Positions 1-7,621 of a stretch of DNA of 11,260 nt are shown here, in pieces. How positions within the stretch are numbered: the first letter of the stretch is position 1; each line of letters begins with the position of its first letter. The notes under the pieces are model-generated. The model worked only from the letters and a program-made list of their open reading frames with translations, had not been told where the DNA came from and did not search any database. Origin of the DNA: Acetobacteraceae bacterium (GTDB lineage Bacteria > Pseudomonadota > Alphaproteobacteria > Acetobacterales > Acetobacteraceae); assembly GCA_019237355.1 (NCBI GenBank), contig JAFAHH010000706.1:1-11260 (forward strand), in the 5' to 3' direction. A program made the position numbers and the translations under genes.

Positions 1-661
1 GGTTACGTTTGGGATGAGCGAGTGCGCCGATGCCCGGCTGCTCGGCGCCGATCTGCATCCTAGCGGTTCCGAGCTCGCGGTGCGGATCGCGGATCACCAC
101 TTCCGATTCTGGCTGCACGCACCCGGCCAGCATATGGCCCTGAACGCAGTCGTGGCGTTGGCGGCAGCAGCGGCACTTGGGGCGGACCCGGTTGCGGGCG
201 CCCGAGCGTTGGAACAGGAATTCCGCCCATTGGCCGGCCGGGGCGCCCAGCGACGGATCAAACTGGCAGGCGGCGAGGCGTTGCTGCTGGACGAGAGCTA
301 CAATGCCTCATCGGCATCGGTGCGCGCGGCCCTCTCAGTGTTGCGGCTGCAGCCCGCGAATCGCCGGCTGGCCGTCTTGGGAGACATGCTCGAACTTGGG
401 GACGAAGCCCCCGCCGAGCACGCCGGCCTGGCTCAGGAGTTGGCCGAGACGGCGGATCAAGTCTTCGCTTGTGGCCCTCTGATGCGACATTTGATTGCTG
501 CGTTGCCCGCCGGGTTGCCTGCCCAGCATACGGCGGATTCGGCCGCGCTCGCGCCGATTGTCGCTAACGCCGTTCGGCCCGGCGATGCAGTTTTGATTAA
601 GGGGTCCCTTGGCAGCCGTATGCGGCTCATCGTATCCGCCCTCGAAACTGGGGGATATTGA
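1..661 (+). CDS. murF: MurF, UDP-MurNAc-tripeptide:D-Ala-D-Ala ligase (5'-truncated)
   Basis: MurF is the cytoplasmic ATP-dependent ligase that adds D-Ala-D-Ala to UDP-MurNAc-tripeptide, the last soluble step of peptidoglycan precursor synthesis. The reading frame is open from base 2 (V-T-F-G just before the first internal ATG at 14), so the gene starts upstream and that ATG is not the real start. About 219 residues are visible, roughly the C-terminal half of a family of about 450 residues. The N-terminal domain and the ATP-binding GTNGKT loop lie outside the window. Visible Mur-ligase landmarks are PGQHMALNAVVALA (end of the central domain), then the C-terminal domain motifs LLDESYNASSAS, VLGDMLELG and VLIKGSLGSRM. 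The family normally reads DESYNANPAS, so the N-P to S-S change is a small oddity. The TGA stop overlaps the mraY ATG by one base. Identity is secure; only the missing part is unknown. Confidence 0.95.
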   Translation, partial: VTFGMSECADARLLGADLHPSGSELAVRIADHHFRFWLHAPGQHMALNAVVALAAAAALGADPVAGARALEQEFRPLAGRGAQRRIKLAGGEALLLDESYNASSASVRAALSVLRLQPANRRLAVLGDMLELGDEAPAEHAGLAQELAETADQVFACGPLMRHLIAALPAGLPAQHTADSAALAPIVANAVRPGDAVLIKGSLGSRMRLIVSALETGGY

Positions 662-1749
662 TGCTTTATGTTTTAACCCGGCCTTTTGCCGACCAATTCA
701 TCCTGTTCAATCTGTTTCGCTATATTACATTTCGTTCCGGCGCGGCATGCCTGACGGCATTGGTCGTGAGCTTCTGGCTTGGTCCGCGTGTGATCCGATG
801 GCTGAAATCAGTGCAAGCTAATGGTCAGCCAATTCGGCTAGATGGGCCGGAGCGCCATCTGCGCGAAAAGCAAGGCACGCCAACAATGGGCGGCGTGCTG
901 ATCCTGATGGCGCTGGTCTTCTCCACCTTGCTCTGGGTCGATCTACGCAACGGCTATGTGTGGGCCGTGCTGTACGTAACGCTGGGCTACGGAGCGCTTG
1001 GCTTTGCCGATGATTACCGGAAGCTTTCCAAATGCAACCATTATGGCGTTTCAGCTCGTAGCAAGCTGATTGCACAAGCAGTGATCGGACTGCTTGCCGC
1101 TACATGGATTGCCTGGCTCACCCGGCCCCCCCTCGCCACCGGCGTCGCAGTTCCCGTGCTGAAAGAGGTGCTAATCCCGCTCAGCTTCGCATTTCCATTC
1201 TTCGGGATGCTAGTGATGCTGGGCGCCTCCAACGCCGTAAACCTTACTGATGGTCTCGACGGGCTTGCGATCGTACCGACCATCATCGTCGCTGGGGTGT
1301 TTGCCCTGATTGCGTATTTGGCCGGCAATCGGATCTTCGCCGAATACTTGCAGCTCAATCACGTGGCTGGCGTGGGCGAGCTCTGCGTGTTTTGCGCAGC
1401 GCTAATTGGCGCTGGATTGGGGTTCCTGTGGTTCAACGCTCCGCCCGCAGCGGTGTTCATGGGCGATACCGGAAGCCTGGCGCTGGGTGGTGCGCTCGGA
1501 GCCATTGCGGTCGCAACGAAGCATGAGATCGTGTTGCTGATCGTCGGTGGGTTATTCGTTGTCGAGACAGTGTCGGTCATTGTGCAAGTGTTCTGGTACA
1601 AGCGCACCGGCCGGCGGGTGTTCTTGATGGCGCCGCTGCATCATCATTTTGAAAAGAAAGGCTGGGCTGAACCGACCATTGTTATCCGTTTCTGGATCAT
1701 CTCCATGATCCTGGCCCTGTGCGGCCTCGCGACGTTGAAGATCCGATGA
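661..1749 (+). CDS. mraY: MraY, phospho-MurNAc-pentapeptide transferase
   Basis: MraY is the polytopic inner-membrane enzyme that transfers phospho-MurNAc-pentapeptide from UDP to undecaprenyl phosphate, making lipid I. The protein has 362 residues, matching the family's usual 360 or so. Motifs in order are KQGTPTMGG at about 70-78, the aspartate pair in FADDYRK (D117, D118), NLTDGLDG at 194-201 (D197, D200), FMGDTGS at 266-272 (D269), and the histidine cluster PLHHHFEKKGW at 325-335. About ten hydrophobic segments surround these cytoplasmic loops. I start at ATG 661, which overlaps the murF stop (TGATG) and has a G-rich ribosome site at 650-654. A TTG three bases upstream could also be read in frame but is less likely. 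The stop overlaps murD by four bases. A run of seven C at 1126-1132 lies in a loop-coding region and leaves the frame intact. Confidence 0.98.
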   Translation: MLYVLTRPFADQFILFNLFRYITFRSGAACLTALVVSFWLGPRVIRWLKSVQANGQPIRLDGPERHLREKQGTPTMGGVLILMALVFSTLLWVDLRNGYVWAVLYVTLGYGALGFADDYRKLSKCNHYGVSARSKLIAQAVIGLLAATWIAWLTRPPLATGVAVPVLKEVLIPLSFAFPFFGMLVMLGASNAVNLTDGLDGLAIVPTIIVAGVFALIAYLAGNRIFAEYLQLNHVAGVGELCVFCAALIGAGLGFLWFNAPPAAVFMGDTGSLALGGALGAIAVATKHEIVLLIVGGLFVVETVSVIVQVFWYKRTGRRVFLMAPLHHHFEKKGWAEPTIVIRFWIISMILALCGLATLKIR

Positions 1750-3065
1750 TCTTTTCAGGTCGGCGGTACGCGGTGGTCGGGCTAGGCCGGAGCGGGCTGG
1801 CTGCGTCCCGCGCGCTGATCGCACTGGGGGCGAAGGTCGATGCCTGGGATGATCGCGAAGAGGTCCGCACAGCAGCGGGCGATCTTCCTATGCGCGATCC
1901 CCTCGGAAGCGATTTCGAATACGACGCGCTGGTACTGTCGCCGGGTATTCCGCATCTATTGCCGCGTCCGCATCCGGCGGCCGTACGTGCCCGTGCCGAC
2001 GGTGTGCCGATCCTTTCCGATGCCGAGCTGCTCTTCCAGGCGGTTCGGCTTTCCGGCTCGCGCGCGCGGTTCATCGGGATTACCGGCACTAATGGCAAGT
2101 CCACCACGACCGCCTTGCTCGCGCATATCCTGGCCTCAGCCGGCATCCGCGTGGAAGCGGGCGGCAATCTCGGCCCCACGGCGCTGGCTTTGCCAATCCT
2201 TCCGGATGATGCCGCATACGTGATCGAAATGTCGTCGTACATGTTGGAGCGACTCGCGGGCTTGCATTTCGCTGTAGCGGCGATGCTCAACATCAGCCCG
2301 GATCATCTCGATCGGCACGGCGATATGCAAGGCTACATCGCCGCCAAGCGTGCCATCTTCGAGCGTTGCGATTGCGCGGTGGCCGGGGTGGATGACGAAC
2401 CGAGTCGGGCAATCGCCTCTGATGTGGGCGCGGTCACAATTTCCGGCTGTCAGCCAGCGGACGTCTGGTGCCACGGGCGCGTGCTACGGGACGATGCGGG
2501 GCCGATCCTTGACCTGGAGCAGGCGACCGCCTTACCCGGCATTCATAATGCCCAGAATGCCGCCGCCGCCTATGCCATGGCGCGGGCGCTTGGGATCGCT
2601 CGCAACGAGATTGCGCGCGCGATCCCAAGCTTTCCTGGCCTGCCGCACCGTCAGCAGCGCGTGGCAAGAATTCGCGGCGTATTGTTCATCAACGATAGCA
2701 AGGCGACGAACGCCGATGCGGCGGCGCGTGCGCTCGGATGCTATGAGCGGATCGCCTGGATTGCAGGTGGCATAGCTAAGGCGGGCGGGATTGCGCCCCT
2801 CGCGCCGTTATTTCCCCGTATCGAGCGAGCGCTGCTGATCGGACAGGACGCCCCGGCGCTCGGCGCCACGCTTGCCGCTCATGGCGTGCCGTTCGAAATC
2901 AGTGCTACGCTCGATCGCGCCGTTCCCGTTGCCTTCGCGACGGGTGCGCCCGTCGTTCTGCTTTCCCCAGCTTGCGCGAGCTTCGATCAATATAGCGGGT
3001 TCGAAGCGCGTGGCGAGCACTTCATGCGCTTAGTCGCCGATCTGGTGCGGGCGGAGGCGGCCTGA
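1746..3065 (+). CDS. murD: MurD, UDP-MurNAc-L-alanine:D-glutamate ligase
   Basis: MurD is the cytoplasmic ATP-dependent ligase that adds D-glutamate to UDP-MurNAc-L-Ala. It has 439 residues; the E. coli enzyme has 438. The N-terminal nucleotide-sugar domain starts with VVGLGRSGLA (about 10-19). The central ATPase domain carries GITGTNGKST (111-120), E161 in EMSSYMLE, SPDHLDRH (184-191), and K201 in YIAAK, which matches the carbamylated lysine of the family. The C-terminal domain has GLPHRQQRV (298-306), NDSKATN (316-322) and SPACASFDQY (407-416). The start is the ATG at 1746, giving an ATGA overlap with mraY. The open frame extends further upstream but only into mraY. Its ribosome site is weak (GAAG at 1737-1740), which suggests translation depends on readthrough coupling from mraY. 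The family usually reads SS[FY]QLE where this protein has SSYMLE. Confidence 0.97.
   Translation: MIFSGRRYAVVGLGRSGLAASRALIALGAKVDAWDDREEVRTAAGDLPMRDPLGSDFEYDALVLSPGIPHLLPRPHPAAVRARADGVPILSDAELLFQAVRLSGSRARFIGITGTNGKSTTTALLAHILASAGIRVEAGGNLGPTALALPILPDDAAYVIEMSSYMLERLAGLHFAVAAMLNISPDHLDRHGDMQGYIAAKRAIFERCDCAVAGVDDEPSRAIASDVGAVTISGCQPADVWCHGRVLRDDAGPILDLEQATALPGIHNAQNAAAAYAMARALGIARNEIARAIPSFPGLPHRQQRVARIRGVLFINDSKATNADAAARALGCYERIAWIAGGIAKAGGIAPLAPLFPRIERALLIGQDAPALGATLAAHGVPFEISATLDRAVPVAFATGAPVVLLSPACASFDQYSGFEARGEHFMRLVADLVRAEAA
3053..3057 (+). promoter_or_regulatory. ftsW ribosome binding site
   Basis: GGAGG lies inside the last codons of murD, seven bases before the ftsW ATG at 3065. 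It supports that start over other in-frame choices. Confidence 0.7.
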
Positions 3066-4186
3066 TGCCGGTGCTGTCGCGGAATGATAGCTCCGTGCTG
3101 GGTCGGTGGTGGTGGACGGTCGATCGCTGGACCCTGTTCTCCGTCGCCGCACTGATCGGCTTCGGTTATGTCATGATGCTGGCCGCCTCACCGGCGGTGG
3201 CTGAACGCATCGGCCAGTCGCGCGACATATTCATCCTCAAGCAAGTCGTGTTTTTGGCCATCGCCGGGTTGTTGGTGATTGGCGTTTCCCTCCTCACACC
3301 CCGCGGCATTCGCCGGGTGGCTCTGGCCGGGTGCACGATTGCTCTGGCAATGACCGCCGCGACAATGCTCGTGGGCGTCGAGATCAAAGGCGCTCGGCGC
3401 TGGATCGCGCTTCCAGGCTTATCCCTGCAACCCAGCGAGTTCCTCAAACCCTGCTTTGCGGTGGTCGCTGCTTGGCTGATCAACGAAGGCCGCCGCACAC
3501 CGCGCTTCCCCGGCATGCCGATCGCTTGCGGCCTGTTTGCGCTGATTGCTGTCGTTTTGAAATCACAACCCGATATCGGCATGCTCGCGGTCATCGCGGC
3601 CGTCTTCTTTGCCCAGCTCTACCTCGCCGGGCTCAATCTATTTCTAGTCGGTATGGGCGTCCTCGGATTGGGTTCCGCTGCCGGGGCTGCGTATCTGCTC
3701 TTTCCGCATGTACGCAGCCGGGTGGAGCGCTTTCTTGATCCCAGTACGGGCGATTCGTACCAGGTGCGAACAGCGTTGGAGGCCTTCGGCAACGGCGGCC
3801 TGCTCGGTCGCGGACCCGGTGAAGGCCATGTGAAAGACATATTGCCCGATGCGCATGCCGATTTCGTGTTCGCTGTTGCTGGCGAGGAGTTCGGCATGCT
3901 GGTGTGCCTTATCATCCTCGGCATATTTGCATTCATTGTGATTCGAGCGCTGCTGCGTCAATTGCAAGAGCAAGATTTGTTTATCGTGCTTGCATCGAGC
4001 GGCCTAGCCGTCGGTTTCGGGCTACAGGCGTTTGTGAACATGGGATCATCGTTGCATCTGATCCCAACCAAAGGCATGACCCTGCCCTTTGTCTCCTATG
4101 GTGGGTCCTCCGCCCTCGCCGTGGCGCTGGGCATCGGCATGCTGCTGGCGCTGACGCGGCGCCGCAATCACGGAGACCTGGTATGA
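3065..4186 (+). CDS. ftsW: FtsW, septal peptidoglycan glycosyltransferase (SEDS family)
   Basis: FtsW is the SEDS-family membrane glycosyltransferase that polymerises lipid II at the division septum, together with the transpeptidase FtsI. The protein has 373 residues with about ten membrane segments, the first at roughly 22-41. SEDS landmarks are RRWIALPGLSLQPSEFLKP (about 111-129), SQPDIGM (167-173), RVERFLDP (219-226), the loop DAHADFVFAVAGEEFG (252-267) and SYGGSS (344-349). D256 in that loop aligns with the catalytic aspartate known from RodA and FtsW. FtsW is preferred over RodA because it sits between murD and murG in the dcw cluster. The ATG at 3065 overlaps the murD stop by one base and has a good GGAGG at 3053-3057, seven bases away. 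The 3' end overlaps murG by four bases. ftsI is not in the window; it would be expected upstream. Confidence 0.96.
   Translation: MPVLSRNDSSVLGRWWWTVDRWTLFSVAALIGFGYVMMLAASPAVAERIGQSRDIFILKQVVFLAIAGLLVIGVSLLTPRGIRRVALAGCTIALAMTAATMLVGVEIKGARRWIALPGLSLQPSEFLKPCFAVVAAWLINEGRRTPRFPGMPIACGLFALIAVVLKSQPDIGMLAVIAAVFFAQLYLAGLNLFLVGMGVLGLGSAAGAAYLLFPHVRSRVERFLDPSTGDSYQVRTALEAFGNGGLLGRGPGEGHVKDILPDAHADFVFAVAGEEFGMLVCLIILGIFAFIVIRALLRQLQEQDLFIVLASSGLAVGFGLQAFVNMGSSLHLIPTKGMTLPFVSYGGSSALAVALGIGMLLALTRRRNHGDLV
4172..4175 (+). promoter_or_regulatory. murG ribosome binding site
   Basis: GGAG inside the end of ftsW is seven bases before the ATG at 4183. It helps choose this start over the long upstream extension of the same open frame. 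Confidence 0.6.
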
Positions 4187-5268
4187 GGGGGCCTGTCGCG
4201 CGGCCTGTGGTGATCGCCGCCGGCGGCACGGGGGGGCATTTTTTCCCGGCCGAAGCGCTGATGACCGAGCTCATTGCCCGTGGCCATCGGGTCGTGCTGA
4301 TGACCGATGCACGAGCGGCGGCACGCAACACCAGCGCGTTCCAGGGGCGCGAGCACTACATCATCCATGGTGCAGGCCTGGCTGGGCGCGGTATGTTCCG
4401 GGCGGGCGCGGCGGCTGGGTCGCTGCTTGCCGGTGTGGCGCAGGCTCGTTTCCTGCTGGCGCGTCTTGATCCGGCTGCGGTGGCGGCTTTCGGCGGCTAC
4501 GCTTCGGTTGCGCCGGTTCTTGCGGCACGCTCGCTACGTCGGCGGCCAGCCATCATCCTGCACGAGCAAAACGCGGTGCTCGGCCGGGCTAATCGCTTCC
4601 TGAGCCGATATGCCGATGTACTGGCGCTGAGCTTTGCGGATAGTACGGGAGTGCCGTCCTCGGCGCGCTCCATCGCCGTAGGTAATCCGGTGCGGTCAGA
4701 GTTTCGCTTCGCGGCCTACGAGCCGCCCGGCAAAGTCCTGAATGTGCTTGTGCTTGGCGGATCACTTGGCGCACGCGTGTTTAGCGACGTTGTGCCTGGG
4801 GCGCTTGTCCCGGGTATGCGCGTGGTTCAGCAATGCCGGCCGGAAGATCTCGCCCGGGTCCGGGAAGCCTATGCGCGGGCTGGCATTGGAGCCGAGCTTG
4901 CGACATTTTTCCCTGACATGGCGGAGCGGCTTGCTTGGGCGCATCTGGTGATCGCCCGGGCGGGTGCCTCGACCGTCGCCGAGCTTGCGGTTGCGGGCAG
5001 GCCGGCGATTCTGGTTCCTTTGCCAACGGCCGTTGACGACCACCAAGCGGCGAATGCTCGTTCCCTGGAACGTGCGGGTGCAGCCTGGATCATGCCGCAG
5101 GCGAGTTTCACCCCCGACTCGCTTCGAGCGCACATTTCCTCGTTGCTTGCTGCCCCTTCGCGACTGGTCCAAGCAGCCGAGGCCGCCGGCAAGGTCGCGC
5201 GCCCTAATGCGGCTCAGCTTCTTGCGGATCACATCGACGCGTCCTCAGTTCAGGAGAATCGTGCATGA
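4183..5268 (+). CDS. murG: MurG, lipid I N-acetylglucosaminyltransferase
   Basis: MurG is the peripheral inner-membrane GT-B glycosyltransferase that moves GlcNAc from UDP-GlcNAc onto lipid I, producing lipid II for FtsW. It has 361 residues, close to the usual 355-370. The N-terminal lobe has GGTGGHFFPA (14-23, catalytic-region H19), FGGYAS (103-108) and HEQNAVLGRANR (127-138). GNPVR follows at 168-172. The C-terminal lobe has LGGSLGA (191-197), RAGASTVAEL (259-268, UDP-GlcNAc binding) and PLPTAVDDHQAANA (279-292). The open frame runs upstream to 3904, but that part is in the shadow of ftsW. I start at ATG 4183 because it gives the ATGA overlap, has GGAG at 4172-4175, and places the glycine loop at the usual distance from the N terminus. 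The glycine loop is partly encoded by a run of seven G at 4230-4236. Confidence 0.97.
   Translation: MRGPVARPVVIAAGGTGGHFFPAEALMTELIARGHRVVLMTDARAAARNTSAFQGREHYIIHGAGLAGRGMFRAGAAAGSLLAGVAQARFLLARLDPAAVAAFGGYASVAPVLAARSLRRRPAIILHEQNAVLGRANRFLSRYADVLALSFADSTGVPSSARSIAVGNPVRSEFRFAAYEPPGKVLNVLVLGGSLGARVFSDVVPGALVPGMRVVQQCRPEDLARVREAYARAGIGAELATFFPDMAERLAWAHLVIARAGASTVAELAVAGRPAILVPLPTAVDDHQAANARSLERAGAAWIMPQASFTPDSLRAHISSLLAAPSRLVQAAEAAGKVARPNAAQLLADHIDASSVQENRA
5252..5256 (+). promoter_or_regulatory. murC ribosome binding site
   Basis: AGGAG within the 3' end of murG is eight bases before the murC ATG at 5265. Confidence 0.7.
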
Positions 5269-6704
5269 GGGCGCTGCCCCTTTCGATTGGAACAATTCAT
5301 TTCGTGGGCATAGGCGGCATCGGCATGTCAGGGATTGCCGAAGTGCTGCATAATCTGGGCTACAAGATACAGGGTTCGGATATCGTGGATAATGCCAATG
5401 TGCGGCGTCTACGCGCAACCGGCATTCCAGTGGCTCTCGGCCATGACCCGGCCAATGTGCGCGATGCGCAGGTTGTTGTCGCATCGTCGGCGGTGCGTGG
5501 CGACAATCCCGAGATCGTTGCCGCGCGCACGCGCGCAATCCCGGTGGTGCGGCGGGCCGAGATGCTGGCCGAGCTGATGCGATTGAAATGGTCGATTGCC
5601 GTCGGCGGCACGCATGGCAAGACCACGACAACGAGCCTGATCGCCGCGGTGCTGGAAGCGGCCAATCTCGATCCTACCGTTATCAATGGCGGGATTGTCA
5701 ATGCGTATGGCACCAATGCCCGGCTCGGCTCGGGTGACTGGATGGTCGTGGAAGCCGATGAAAGCGATGGCAGCTTCGTCCGCCTGCCAGCGACCATCGC
5801 CGTGGTGACCAACATGGACCCGGAGCACCTGGATCATTGGGGCTCTGTCGAAACGATGATCGCTGGATATGACCAGTTCGTATACAACGTTCCATTCTAT
5901 GGGTTCGCCGTGCTTTGCATCGACCATCCCGATGTCGCCGAGATGCTGCGCCGGCTTTCCGATCGGCGAGTGCTTACCTACGGGTTTTCGCCCCACGCTG
6001 ACGTGCGGGCGGACCGGGTGGTGGCCGATAAGCTCGGCGCAACCTTCGAGGCTGTCGTTACTGATCGGGCGCGCAACCGCTCGCGCCGGATGGGTCCATT
6101 TCGCCTCCCGATGCTGGGCCACCACAACGTACAAAACGCGCTGGCGGCAATCGCCGTCGGGCTGGAGATGGATATCGATGACGGCACGTTGAGGAGCGCT
6201 TTTGCGGCGTTCCGGGGCGTGAACCGCCGCTTTACCAAGACCGGCGAAGCGGGCGGCATTTCGGTGATCGATGATTACGGCCATCACCCGGTGGAAATCG
6301 CGGCAGTATTGCGGGCCGCACGGCAAGCCGGTGCGCGCGAGGTCATCGCTGTGGTGCAGCCGCATCGCTACACAAGGCTGGCAACTTTGTTCCCCGAATT
6401 CTGCACCTGCATGAATGATGCGGCGACCGTGATCGTCGCCGATGTATACCCGGCCGGCGAGCCCCCAATCCCTGGGGTGGACCGCGACGCGCTGGTGGAA
6501 GGCCTGCGCGCGGCCGGGCATCGCAGTGTGGTGCCGTTGCCTGGCCCGGAGCACCTGGCGGAGATGGCTTACGCCATCGCCCGGCCCGGGGATTACATCG
6601 TCTGCCTCGGGGCAGGAAACATAACCCAATGGGCGCAGACCTTGCCGGATGAGCTGGCGCAACTGCAAATCGCCAATGGCCGGCGCATAGCGGGGGCTGC
6701 ATGA
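5265..6704 (+). CDS. murC: MurC, UDP-N-acetylmuramate:L-alanine ligase
   Basis: MurC is the cytoplasmic Mur ligase that attaches L-alanine to UDP-MurNAc, the first peptide-stem step. It has 479 residues, within the normal family range (E. coli 491). The N-terminal Rossmann-like domain opens with HFVGIGGIGMSGIAEVL (12-28). The ATP loop is GGTHGKTTTT (114-123), followed by EADESDGSF (163-171), NMDPEHLDHW (183-192) and GHHNVQNALAA (285-295). The C-terminal domain has DDYGHHPVEI (336-345), QPHRYTR (365-371) and LGAGNI (448-453). The ATG at 5265 forms an ATGA overlap with murG and has a clear AGGAG at 5252-5256. MurC acts before MurD, encoded upstream, although the gene order is reversed. All catalytic motifs look intact. 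Long antisense reading frames across this gene are shadows and are not called. Confidence 0.98.
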   Translation: MRALPLSIGTIHFVGIGGIGMSGIAEVLHNLGYKIQGSDIVDNANVRRLRATGIPVALGHDPANVRDAQVVVASSAVRGDNPEIVAARTRAIPVVRRAEMLAELMRLKWSIAVGGTHGKTTTTSLIAAVLEAANLDPTVINGGIVNAYGTNARLGSGDWMVVEADESDGSFVRLPATIAVVTNMDPEHLDHWGSVETMIAGYDQFVYNVPFYGFAVLCIDHPDVAEMLRRLSDRRVLTYGFSPHADVRADRVVADKLGATFEAVVTDRARNRSRRMGPFRLPMLGHHNVQNALAAIAVGLEMDIDDGTLRSAFAAFRGVNRRFTKTGEAGGISVIDDYGHHPVEIAAVLRAARQAGAREVIAVVQPHRYTRLATLFPEFCTCMNDAATVIVADVYPAGEPPIPGVDRDALVEGLRAAGHRSVVPLPGPEHLAEMAYAIARPGDYIVCLGAGNITQWAQTLPDELAQLQIANGRRIAGAA

Positions 6705-7621
6705 TCGCTCCTTGGCAAGAGTTGCCGGTTTGCCGTGGCCGGGTACAACGTCACGCGCGGCTCGCGCCCAACACCTGGTTTCGCGTTGGCGGCCCGGCTG
6801 AACTTCTTATCCGTCCGGCTGATGCGGATGACCTTGCGTCGTTGCTGCGTGATCTGCCTGCGACCATACCACTGCACGTCATTGGTGCCGCATCGAACCT
6901 GATCGTGCGCGATGGCGGGGTGCCCGGGGTAACGATCCGGCTTGGCCGCGGCTTCAGCGCGATCGAGGTGCAGGCCGATGGCGTGATCGCGGAGGCGGCC
7001 GCGCTGGACGTCACCGTGGCCGAGCAAGCGGCCGCCACAGGGCTAGGCGGGCTGGAATTCTTATGTGGCATTCCGGGCAGCATCGGAGGTGCTGTCGCGA
7101 TGAATGCCGGCGCCTATCAGGCCGAAATTGCCGATGTGTTGGATTGGGCGGAGATTGTGACCCGCTCGGGTGAAATCATCCGGCTCCAACCGCACGAACT
7201 GGGCCTCGGCTATCGCCGGGCTTCGCTTCCACCCGAAAGCATTGTCATTCGTGCCCGCTTGCGTGCCTTTCCAGCGGAGCCAGCCGCAGTCGCGGGAAGG
7301 TTGGCGGGCATACGGGCCGCCCGCGAAGCAACCCAACCGGTGCGTGCCCGCACGGGGGGGAGCACGTTCCGGAATCCGCCGCACATGAAAGCCTGGGAGC
7401 TGATCGAGGCCGTCGGTTGTCGCGGATTGTCCCACGGTGGCGCGCAAGTCAGCGAGAAGCACTGCAATTTCTTGATTAACACGGGTTCGGCCACCGCCGC
7501 CGATTTGGAAGCGCTCGGGGAAGAAGTGCGCCGCCGGGTGCATGCCGGAAGCGGTATCGAGTTGGAATGGGAAATTCATCGCATCGGCATTCCAGCGCGC
7601 AGCCTGGAGGCGGCACTATGA
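6701..7621 (+). CDS. murB: MurB, UDP-N-acetylenolpyruvoylglucosamine reductase
   Basis: MurB is the cytoplasmic FAD enzyme that reduces UDP-GlcNAc-enolpyruvate with NADPH to UDP-MurNAc, the substrate of MurC encoded just upstream. It has 306 residues, the size of the shorter type II-like MurB proteins rather than the 342-residue E. coli type I. The FAD domain shows NTWFRVGGPAE (24-34), GAASNLIVRDGG (62-73) and GIPGSIGGAVAMNAGAYQ (123-140). GLGYRRAS (168-175) follows. The proton-donor serine is S221 in GGSTFRNP (219-226). SEKHCNF (251-257) and a late LEWEIHRIG (288-296), which supplies the C-terminal active-site glutamate, complete the set. The ATG at 6701 overlaps murC by four bases. The upstream G run at 6692-6696 is only a weak, closely spaced ribosome site, so coupling to murC is likely. 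A run of seven G (7354-7360) directly precedes the S221 codon. Confidence 0.97.
   Translation: MIAPWQELPVCRGRVQRHARLAPNTWFRVGGPAELLIRPADADDLASLLRDLPATIPLHVIGAASNLIVRDGGVPGVTIRLGRGFSAIEVQADGVIAEAAALDVTVAEQAAATGLGGLEFLCGIPGSIGGAVAMNAGAYQAEIADVLDWAEIVTRSGEIIRLQPHELGLGYRRASLPPESIVIRARLRAFPAEPAAVAGRLAGIRAAREATQPVRARTGGSTFRNPPHMKAWELIEAVGCRGLSHGGAQVSEKHCNFLINTGSATAADLEALGEEVRRRVHAGSGIELEWEIHRIGIPARSLEAAL
7605..7610 (+). promoter_or_regulatory. ddl ribosome binding site
   Basis: TGGAGG near the end of murB is seven bases before the ATG at 7618. It decides for this start rather than the in-frame ATG at 7567, which would add 17 residues atypical of Ddl. Confidence 0.75.

Noticed and set aside
1126..1132. 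Seven-C tract in mraY as a phase-variable switch
   Set aside because: The gene is essential and intact, the tract falls in proline codons of a loop, and nothing indicates variability.
1697..2293. Antisense open frame of 198 codons opposite the mraY/murD junction
   Set aside because: Low-complexity Ser/Arg/Ala composition and full overlap with conserved murD sequence mark it as a shadow.
3904..4182. 93-residue N-terminal extension of the murG frame
   Set aside because: It overlaps the conserved ftsW 3' end in another frame, has no MurG-like sequence, and the ATG at 4183 has a ribosome site and gives a normal MurG.
5409..6668. Antisense open frame of 419 codons on the minus strand across murC
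   Set aside because: It lies wholly opposite an intact, motif-complete murC, is rich in His, Arg and Gln without any recognisable domain, and long antisense frames are expected in GC-rich coding DNA.
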